64,000 nt of DNA from Lateolabrax maculatus (taxonomy: Eukaryota > Chordata > Actinopteri > Acropomatiformes > Lateolabracidae). The stretch's first letter is position 1; every line of letters starts with the position of its first letter. Positions 58,001 through 64,000 of the stretch are shown here, in pieces. Where the stretch lies: contig CM062200.1 in the NCBI GenBank assembly GCA_031216445.1, positions 7,765,001 to 7,829,000 of the forward strand. The letters run 5' to 3'. The notes under the pieces are model-generated. The model was not told the origin of the DNA. It made no database searches and saw nothing but the letters and a program-made list of their open reading frames with translations. Position numbers and translations under genes: made by a program.

Positions 58001-58785
58001 TTTAACTGGAAAAGCGTGTGTGACAGAGATAAAGGACTTATTGCCGATATAACACAGAAGCAGTACTAGTACACAGGCTCAGGGTAGTACCAATTAAAGG
58101 CACAGTTACTGAAATCAGTTAAGTTAATAGACTGACTATGGCCCCTAGGTGGTACAGGGAAAAACATCTGTCTTCCACAGCAGACAAATTGGCAATTGGC
58201 ACTAGTGTTGACACTCTGGTGAAGCCAAAACAGCAACAATGGCTAGGGAATAAAGAGGGTAAATGCAAAAAAAAAAGCAGCACACATTTTCAAAATTAGG
58301 CTTTTGAAACAGTAAACAGCAAACAGTAGGTGTACAACAATTGACTTGCAAGAAAAGGTATTTTAATGAACATGTATACCCAAGCAACAGGCTTTTGTAC
58401 CCCAAAAGGTACAAACACAGCTCTACTTTTTAAAAGAAGTCGCAAAAATCTGCGGCATTAACTGTGACACACGATGTTGTGAGTATCACCTCCGCTTCAT
58501 TCGCGTAGATGGGGATGTCATGGAATGGAGAGATGTATTTGCCCCCGGAGTTTTCTATGAAAAAGAGCAATGCATTTTTAGCTAAAAAGTCTCAGATCCC
58601 TTCATAAAGCTCTACGATTACTTGTAATACAGCTATTACAGTAGTCATTGCTACATAGTTACAGGTTAATCAAACAACTATTACACTATGCACAATCCAG
58701 GTTTATTCAAAGAGCTGTGCTTACTGAAAAACACCCTGTACTCCTGGGTATTCGGCCTGCCCCTCTCCTCGGTGCTGAAGCTCAT
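52001..58785 (-). CDS. ppa1: Inorganic pyrophosphatase 1, cytosolic (complete, 11 coding exons)
   Basis: Minus-strand exons: 58785-58725, 58554-58490, 57787-57734, 57430-57311, 57225-57139, 57057-56931, 56822-56695, 56362-56277, 55978-55909, 55488-55449, 52029-52001; 867 nt, 288 aa (human PPA1 289). Role: Mg-dependent hydrolysis of pyrophosphate to two phosphates, pulling biosynthetic reactions forward. Seen: the family signature DNDPIDICD with metal-binding Asp at about 117, 119 and 122; MEIATKDPLNP; YIWNYGAIPQTWEDP; DEGETDWKVI; DWFRRYKVPDGKP. There is no mitochondrial presequence, so PPA1 rather than PPA2. Intron 4 starts with GC, and intron 10 contains the large inverted minisatellite. The C-terminal segment is the least conserved part. 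Confidence 0.95.
52325..53957 (+). repeat. A/C-rich minisatellite, forward arm
   Basis: About 1.63 kb of irregular tandem units built from ACAACAAAAACGAC and CACTATAAAC blocks, with T almost confined to the CACTATAAAC-type blocks and G to CGAC. Local higher-order copies are visible: the block with GACGCTATAAAC at about 52,607-52,650 recurs about 100 bp later. On the minus strand it reads as TTTTTGTTG repeats giving long hydrophobic but spurious reading frames. Confidence 0.95.
53958..54600 (-). repeat. Same minisatellite in inverted orientation (T/G-rich arm)
   Basis: At about 53,958 the + strand switches from CAACAAAAAAT to TTCGTTTTTGTCG, and all units thereafter are the reverse complement of the left arm (GTTTATAGTGTCG is CGACACTATAAAC inverted). 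Within this arm about 110 bp starting near 54,037 is repeated almost exactly 270 bp later, near 54,307. Confidence 0.95.
54603..55430. repeat. Degenerate tandem/interspersed repeat with TATGAATGA..GGAAGAGTTGAA motifs
   Basis: AGTATGAATGATCTGGAAGA (55,096), AAGTATGAAGGATTTGGAAG (55,171) and AAAGTATGAATGAGTAGAG (about 55,361) are diverged copies of one motif. No known family assigned. Confidence 0.45.
54678..54702 (+). repeat. (GT)n microsatellite flanking the minisatellite
   Basis: About 12 GT units. A shorter (GT)n in a similar sequence context occurs on the other side at 52,283-52,294. Confidence 0.85.
55449..55488 (-). CDS. ppa1: ppa1 coding exon 10 (short, weakly conserved)
   Basis: 40 nt between CTACAG and CAG|GTGAAT, encoding ACDFGAEDPIPSS. 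It was found because exons 9 and 11 need a linker of 3n+1 nt. It has the right length, phase and splice sites but little similarity to the human sequence. Confidence 0.75.
55909..55978 (-). CDS. ppa1: ppa1 coding exon 9
   Basis: Acceptor GAATCAG, donor TCT|GTAAGT. Encodes CMNTSVSDSPFCGSAGDAEV, then VVKS. CMNT..SPF matches human. Confidence 0.92.
56179..56213. repeat. Perfect 12-bp inverted repeat in ppa1 intron 8
   Basis: CGCTATATCGCT at 56179-56190 and its exact complement at 56202-56213, separated by 11 nt that continue the ATATCGCT period. Confidence 0.85.
56277..56362 (-). CDS. ppa1: ppa1 coding exon 8
   Basis: Acceptor TTTCTAG, donor TG|GTGAGT. Encodes DFAIKTVKSTHEFWKALIS and KKTDAGELN. 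Confidence 0.94.
56695..56822 (-). CDS. ppa1: ppa1 coding exon 7
   Basis: Acceptor GTTGCAG, donor AGG|GTACAT. Encodes RRLKPGYLEATVDWFRRYKV and PDGKPENQFAFNGEF. Confidence 0.96.
56931..57057 (-). CDS. ppa1: ppa1 coding exon 6
   Basis: Acceptor TTCTTAG, donor A|GTATGA. Encodes VCSRGEIIKVKVLGTLALID and EGETDWKVIVINTEDPEA, including the conserved Asp residues of the metal site. Confidence 0.95.
57139..57225 (-). CDS. ppa1: ppa1 coding exon 5 (active-site signature)
   Basis: Acceptor CTCACAG, donor AAG|GTACTG. Encodes TWEDPNHKDGDTGCCG followed by the catalytic DNDPIDICD. Confidence 0.96.
57311..57430 (-). CDS. ppa1: ppa1 coding exon 4, with GC donor
   Basis: Acceptor TTTATCAG. Encodes IATKDPLNPLKQDMKKG to YIWNYGAIPQ. 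The downstream intron begins CAG|GCAAGT; using the nearby GT instead would break the frame into TWED of exon 5. Confidence 0.92.
57734..57787 (-). CDS. ppa1: ppa1 coding exon 3
   Basis: Acceptor CTTGCAG, donor GAG|GTATAT. Encodes NIFHAVVEVPRWTNAKME, 18 whole codons. Confidence 0.95.
57788..58489 (-). other. ppa1: ppa1 intron 2
   Basis: 702 nt. Nothing recognised. Confidence 0.7.
58490..58554 (-). CDS. ppa1: ppa1 coding exon 2
   Basis: Acceptor TTCATAG, donor GAG|GTGATA. Encodes NSGGKYISPFHDIPIYANEA, with ISPFHDIPIYA identical to human. Confidence 0.95.
58725..58785 (-). CDS. ppa1: ppa1 coding exon 1
   Basis: Begins MSFSTEERGRPNTQEYRVFF, close to human MSGFSTEERAAPFSLEYRVF. Donor A|GTAAGC. 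Confidence 0.92.
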
Positions 58786-58905
58786 GTCTGTTGTTGGTTT
58801 CCAACGCTCCCTCTGTGGTCTGTGCACTAATTCAGGAGGACTAAGAGGCTCCTGACTGACAGCTAGTCATTGAGACAAGGGGGAGCAGGCATGCGCACTG
58901 CTTAA
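58786..58905 (-). promoter_or_regulatory. ppa1: Putative ppa1 proximal promoter with NRF-1-like site
   Basis: GGCATGCGCAC at 58,888-58,898 resembles the NRF-1 half-palindrome (GCATGCGC) about 105 bp upstream of the ATG, a usual position for a metabolic housekeeping gene. No TATA box was seen. Inference from the motif only. Confidence 0.35.
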
Positions 58906-61395
58906 GCCAAGGTTTAGAGACCTGACAGCTACATGCATGTGACAACTGGGCTGCTGTATGAGGAGTGTGAAGGCCAGAAGACAGAGCCATGCTGGCTTTT
59001 CTATGTTCCTGTCTGGTTACAATATTGGCATCTGTATCTAACAAGCGTAAACAGGCCTGTGAGAGAAACAGAATTGCTCAGAATAGTAATCAACAGCTAA
59101 TCCATGTTTATTACCACTTCTTCATGGCCGACACATGGATTCTGCTGCATTCTGGATATGAAATTTCTACCTTCTTTGCGTGTGAAGTGATTTGTTTTCC
59201 ATTTCCCTCCTATAAGCTGTGGCTCTTGAGGGCAAAAACAGATGGAGCTGACTGGAGTTAGCTGTAAACCAATTAACAAGGTGGGATTAGGTGGCGTGCC
59301 CCTGTTGTGACTTCTTGCATCTCAAGTTTCATTGAAACTATTTGATAACATACTTACCGTCCTATTTCTAGGAAGATCATGTATAAAAATACGTGACTTT
59401 TCTCTCAAACCCATCCCGTCATGAATGGCATTTGGGGCTTGGTACTTGCCATGGTACAAATGCTGAATCCTGCTGTAACCAAGTACCATTTGTACATCTA
59501 TACCTGCTAGATTTAATTTTGAGCTTTTGTCACTAATATCTGTTTGTTTTATGTCAAAGTAAGTCTTATAATAGCATTGATTGTAATACATTTAATCTAT
59601 TATATAGTGTAGCTAACAGAGATGCTAATTTACTTTTGTATTAATACAGATGTAGGTTAAGGGGACAAATATATAAGCACAAGAAATGCTCTGTCACCTC
59701 TGCTGTATTTTTAATGTGTGGAAAGTAACATGTTTAACATGTGTCACAGTTTCTTGAGAGTGACAAAATCATCAATCAATCATGTTCACGTGTTGGAACT
59801 ATATTGCTAATTAAAATACATAATAATTATAATAATATTCACAATTATATTTATACATTTACCCAAGTACAGTAGTACCATACAATACAATAATGCTTGT
59901 GACTAATTGGCCATGCCAGGATTAATGCTGTTGCGGCTTTTTCTAAAACTATATTGTCTATTTATATCAGTTATTTATGATGTTTTCAGTTCAAATAGTA
60001 ATTCAGTTAATTCAAATATAACATAGTACAATGCCGTTTAATGTGTTAAATAGATGTTTATTATGTGGTACTCATTAACACACAACACCTACATGAATTT
60101 AGTCTGTACATTTAGTTTTTATTTTACCACGTACAAACTATTAACAGGGAGCTGACTATTTGGAGAAATTTTACCTTATTTGTGTAACTAAAACACATAG
60201 AATCTAATTATATAATTATATTATAATCTAACAGTAAAATGACTGTATTTCCTCTGTACTCAAAGCACAGTGAGCCAGGGAGCAGCCTGATGGACAATAT
60301 AAGGTCACAGACTGGGCAGCAGAGGAGTCACGTGACACTGTAAGCCTGCCACCTTGCTAAATATTTCTCTTGGCCAGAAGACATTCTTCTTTGGCTGACT
60401 GGTAGGTTGTAAGAGTCTGGCATCCTACCCTCGCATAAAACAGGCATTTTAAAAAGTACTTTACACAGAAAAGAGATACAAAAATAATCAGGTCATTTTT
60501 GAATTCCTCACATATCACAATGCTACCTCCTTCTTCTGTGTCAATATCCCAAAATAAAAGGCTCAAAACGATGAGCCCAAACATCAGCTTACGTGATCCA
60601 GACTCGGCAGTGTTGCTATTTAAAGAATTCTTGAAAAGCCTGAGCAAAATGCTTTGAATCCCTCTACTGTGGACCAGTCTCTGTCATCTGCATCCTCTAT
60701 TACAGACGGAGGGTTTAAGAGCTTTATCAGTGTTTATACTGCTAACTTCTCTAAATAAAGTCTCTGTGGTGCCTCCAACTGGTGACCAGTTTCAGAACAT
60801 TTTTCTCGTGTCTCTAATGGATTTTGTCGTCTGTTATGAGCGTGAGCCCGTCGTAAAACTATAGGAGAACATGTGCCTACTGTTTCAGTAGTCTTTTAAA
60901 CCATTATTTTAGGCCTATGTCTACACACAGTGTAAATGCAAGCAATGATATTTCTCTTTCTGTTCAGGAAGCCCAGACTGTTATGTTCTAAATGTATATA
61001 AACATGTCATCGACAGAAAAATAATTGGCAACTATTTAATGATCAAACCAATCGATTGCTTGTCAAATGTGATGATATGCTGCTTTTGTGTTTTATATAA
61101 TTGTAAACAAATTATACTGTCCCTCGGACAAACAAGATATTTAGAAGAAAAATTGTGATGACCATTTTTAACTATTTTCTCTTATTTTTATACTATAATC
61201 ATTTATTCAAGAATATATATGTCAGACTAATCAAAAATGTAAATAATCATTAGTTGCAGTCCTAAATAAAATGGTATAGCAGAACCTTACTTGAAGTGAT
61301 TGTGTGTCATCTATCAAAATACATCTGAAATAGTCTCAGCAATGAATCTGTCAACCAGTGAAAATGAAAAATGACCCAAGGCTGCATCATTTCCA
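58906..61395. other. Intergenic spacer between lrrc20 and ppa1
   Basis: About 2.5 kb, AT-rich, no gene recognised. In human, NPFFR1 lies between PPA1 and LRRC20; no receptor-like coding exon is visible here on either strand. Confidence 0.6.
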
Positions 61396-61705
61396 GTGCA
61401 TAATCTTTAATTGAAAAAACTTTTTAATACTATCAAAAGTAATAAATTAGTTGCAAATACCTCAGTTGAGACAAAACATGTCAAATGGTGTGTAAAGACG
61501 GATTGATTTCATCTCCAAACATCATATTTAGCAGTTTTGTAACACTTTGTTTTCTTGTCTCTTGTAAACCCATTGTGACATCTCCCATTCAATATCTTCA
61601 AGTATTGTGTTTTCTCATCTCCCAGGCACACGGATGCATCAAACCGATGTAGTTAAAGGCACACAGCATGCAGTCTATAGATTGGTAAATACAATATGTG
61701 ACACA
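61395..61705 (-). other. lrrc20: lrrc20 3' UTR (extent inferred)
   Basis: ATTAAA on the minus strand at 61411-61406 is a plausible poly(A) signal about 300 nt after the stop; another AATAAA lies near 61,205. Confidence 0.4.
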
Positions 61706-61842
61706 TTAGGATTCTGTTGTCGACAAAATTTCCAAATTGTGGAGAGACTGAAGTGCAGACTGAGTGTTTGAGTCCAAAGGGTTTGACTTCACGTTTATCC
61801 ACTTGAGTGCTGGCATGTCAGCCAACTTCTCCACTGGTAGAA
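61706..61842 (-). CDS. lrrc20: lrrc20 coding exon 4 and stop
   Basis: Acceptor TCCCACAG. Encodes LPVEKLADMPALKWINVKSN, then a poorly conserved tail; TAA at 61708-61706. Confidence 0.88.
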
Positions 61843-62747
61843 CTGTGGGACAAAATCAAAAAACAAGTCAAACCAAGCCATATAGGAACATACAACCCCT
61901 TTCCTTAATATATCATTATTACCTGTGATGCTATTTCCCTCCAGGTTAATCCTCTCCAGTGTGGCTATTTCAGTAAGCTTATCGGGGAAGATGGAGAAGC
62001 TGTTATTAGCCAGATTGATGCAGGTCAAATGCTCCATTTCTCCCACGGCGTCGGGCAGTTTGGTGAGAACATTGCCTTGCAGGTCCAGTTCTGCAAGGTA
62101 TTTCAAGACACAAGTAAATCAAGGGTTCGCTTTGTCTGTTCTTCTTCTGTCAGCATTTGTGAGGTGACCAGCATGTAAGATAAACAGCACACACCAACAC
62201 AAACTTTTCTTGAATATTGAGTCCATGAATAACATAGCTGCAGTGTAATATCCACTACCTTCCAGCTGAGAGAAGGCTGAGAAGAACTTGCTAGAAATGG
62301 CCTTCAACTCATTGTCTGCCAATGTGACAATGTGGATGTTATCCAAGACACTCCTCAGGACCTTGAACACACCGTCTGGGAAAGAAATGAGCTTGCAGTT
62401 CGACAGGTCTGTAGACAAGAAGAACATGATTATGAGATTATCAAGCAATAACACAGCAGCAGGGGAATGGGGAATATTTATAATTAACAAACCCTTGGGG
62501 ATTTAATTTTATCGTTTTTTAATGAGAGACAAACGTAAGCCTCTGTCACCACCTTCTGGGTGAAATCTGAAATTGCATCAGCCAGAATATTGAATCAGGG
62601 CTATTCATTCATATCAAGGGAAGCTGCAGAGAGAGGGAGTGAGTGACAGAGAGAAAGATGTGTGAAGGGAGTCTTACCCAAACTATCTTTCCCCTCCTCC
62701 ACCGTTGCATTAACCCTGCGGGCCACATTTGCGACTGCCTCAGCCAT
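61706..62747 (-). CDS. lrrc20: Leucine-rich repeat-containing protein 20 (complete, 4 coding exons)
   Basis: Minus-strand exons: 62747-62678, 62408-62259, 62090-61923, 61842-61706; 525 nt, 174 aa (human LRRC20 about 184). Seen: an N-terminal helix MAEAVANVARRVNATVEEG like human MGEAVARVARKVNETVESG, then LRR units built on LDLSNCKLISFPDGV, ITVTLADNEL-type (here HIVTLADNELKAIS), LDLQGNVLTKLPDAVGEM, CINLANNSFSIFPDKL and RINLEGNSIT. The last exon (VLPVEKLADMPALKWINV) parallels human VDVPVEKLAAMPALRSINL, then the C-terminus diverges. The biochemical role of the family is not established. Linkage to ppa1 and sar1a agrees with human 10q22. Confidence 0.9.
61923..62090 (-). CDS. lrrc20: lrrc20 coding exon 3
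   Basis: Acceptor CCTTGCAG, donor G|GTAATA. Encodes two further LRR units ending LERINLEGNSIT. Confidence 0.93.
62259..62408 (-). CDS. lrrc20: lrrc20 coding exon 2
   Basis: Acceptor GTCTACAG, donor G|GTAGTG. Encodes DLSNCKLISFPDGVFKVLRS and LADNELKAISSKFFSAFSQL, the first LRR block. Confidence 0.92.
62678..62747 (-). CDS. lrrc20: lrrc20 coding exon 1
   Basis: The ATG (62747-62745) starts MAEAVANVARR and the exon ends DSL plus G|GTAAGA. The short human MLKK extension before MGEAV is absent. Confidence 0.87.
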
Positions 62748-62749
62748 TT

Positions 62750-63641
62750 TTCTGCTGTAACTGTTCCTAAGGGAGATCGTGCAACGTTACACTCCCACAT
62801 ATTTCTTTTTTACATGAGCTGTATAACGGCTAAATAATCATTACAGTAATCAATAATGACAGTATATCATTACAAATGTATCTTCATGCAGTTAACACAT
62901 CTTCTACACTGAGTTAATACTCAGTTAGTACATTTGCGTTCTTAGGCTTTCGTTACATTATCCACATCATATGTGTCAATTTATAACTGCTCCTGTCCAC
63001 CTAGTAGCAGCATGGATAAAAGGATCCTACTGACAACAAGAGGAAATAAGTCAAATTAAATATCTTCTGTAAATTGACATTAATATTTCCTGGGGAAGAG
63101 GTACTGACATTATTCACCTATGTAAGTAGCAATACACCAATGCAAAAAATAAGCCATTACAAGACTTCATAGTGTATCATTAAGGTTTCCAAAAGTAAAG
63201 TAAAAGTAGTGAGAGTACACAAAGGTATGCAGTACTCAAGTATCAAAATTAAAAGTACTAAAAGTACTCATTCTGAATTGGAGATAATGAAACAATGACG
63301 TGTCCCCAAAAAGTTAGGCATTTTTATACTTTCACATCAGTTGAAGGATCAATAAGCAGCACTCTGTAACACTTTATACTTTATAAGGTCATTTCCTGAT
63401 GCAATGGCTGCATACCAACGTAATGACGGTACAAAGCCGTGAAACCAACACGAAACTGCAGACGTGCGCCCAACACACCTAAAACCTGTGTTCATGTTAG
63501 TGTCTTCTGGTGAGCATTGAGGTGTCAACCAACGTGAGTGCGGGTAACACCACAAACCACCCTCACTGCGGCCACAGCCCTGCAGCAGCCCGCCATTGTT
63601 TCATTCCCCCTTCACTTAAAACCGATAAAGAAGCCACTTAC
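62750..63641 (-). other. lrrc20: lrrc20 5' intron
   Basis: Between the candidate non-coding exon (donor at 63641) and the start exon. Its acceptor is unclear (TTACAG or CCTTAG just upstream of the ATG). It contains an AGTACTCAAGTATCAAAATT-type interspersed repeat at 63,186-63,290. Confidence 0.5.
63186..63290. repeat. Interspersed repeat, AGTACTCAAGTATCAAAA type
   Basis: AAAGTAAAAGTAGTGAGAGT followed by CAGTACTCAAGTATCAAAAT and AAAAGTACTCATTCTG, a motif set I know as frequent in teleost genomes. The class is not assigned. Confidence 0.5.
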
Positions 63642-64000
63642 CCGGACCAGGAGCTCCCGTTACAGGGCCGGGCAGCTGCCGCGCTCAACCGGTCAAATTT
63701 GGCGAGTGTGTATTTTTAGACCCGGAGGTGTGTGTGGTGGGGGGGGACTCAGTTCACCTGAAAGTCGCGATGTTCACCATTAAAAAAACAAAAACACACG
63801 CTGCAGCGCCGGGGAGCTGCGTGAGGAACCGACTCACCGGCCCCCCGGTTACACTCGCTGTTGCTTAGCGACAGTCGGTTAGAAAAGTACGGGACGTGCT
63901 AACGGCTAACGGCTAACAGAGCAGACAGCCGAGCAGGAAGCGCGCTCAGCGGCCGGTGAGCGTCAGTGCTGCGCTGCCAGGTTGCAGACGATTTAGTGGC
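63642..64000 (-). promoter_or_regulatory. lrrc20: lrrc20 non-coding exon 1 and CpG-rich promoter region
   Basis: Minus-strand donor CGG|GTAAGT at 63641. From there to the window edge the sequence is markedly richer in CpG than elsewhere. GTTGCTTAGCGAC at 63,860-63,872 resembles an RFX X-box and AACGGCT is tandemly repeated at 63,900-63,914. The transcription start is not determined, and a divergent neighbour beyond the edge is possible. Confidence 0.5.

Noticed and set aside
58906..61395. Possible npffr1 between ppa1 and lrrc20, expected from human order
   Set aside because: I looked for seven-helix receptor-like frames on both strands and found none; the reading frames present are short and domain-free.

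Overview
The window is vertebrate nuclear DNA, almost certainly from a ray-finned (teleost) fish. The genes are intron-rich with canonical splice sites. The coding exons match four vertebrate genes that all have human counterparts on 10q22. The introns carry short interspersed repeats of types I associate with percomorph teleosts (from memory, no database search). No bacterial, viral, CRISPR or plasmid features were seen.

Layout. (1) 1-5.7 kb is upstream sequence with simple repeats and no recognisable gene. (2) 5,912-41,356 (+) is a complete spock2 (testican-2) coding region in 11 coding exons, 418 codons, with a 16.6-kb first intron and a 9-nt microexon; its 3' UTR runs to an AATAAA at 42,722. 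(3) 42.75-44.75 kb is a convergent intergenic spacer packed with old repeats. (4) 46,575-49,651 (-) is a complete SAR1-type GTPase (sar1a by context), 198 aa in 6 coding exons, with a non-coding first exon and a compact promoter near 50.6-50.8 kb. (5) 52,001-58,785 (-) is a complete ppa1 (cytosolic inorganic pyrophosphatase), 288 aa in 11 coding exons. One of its introns is GC-AG, and intron 10 holds a 2.3-kb A/C-rich minisatellite that switches strand part-way. (6) 61,706-62,747 (-) is a complete lrrc20 coding region, 174 aa in 4 coding exons, with a non-coding first exon and CpG-rich promoter near the right edge.

The products do unrelated jobs: an extracellular proteoglycan (spock2), COPII vesicle budding (sar1a), pyrophosphate hydrolysis (ppa1), and a leucine-rich-repeat protein of unknown role (lrrc20). 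They share chromosomal history, not a pathway. Coding coordinates were assembled by hand from splice signals and reading-frame continuity. All four coding sequences close in frame (1257, 597, 867 and 525 nt including stops). I found no new enzyme system. The most unusual items are the strand-switching minisatellite in ppa1, the 9-nt exon of spock2, a diverged block in the SAR1 protein, and a likely hidden 5' non-coding exon of spock2.
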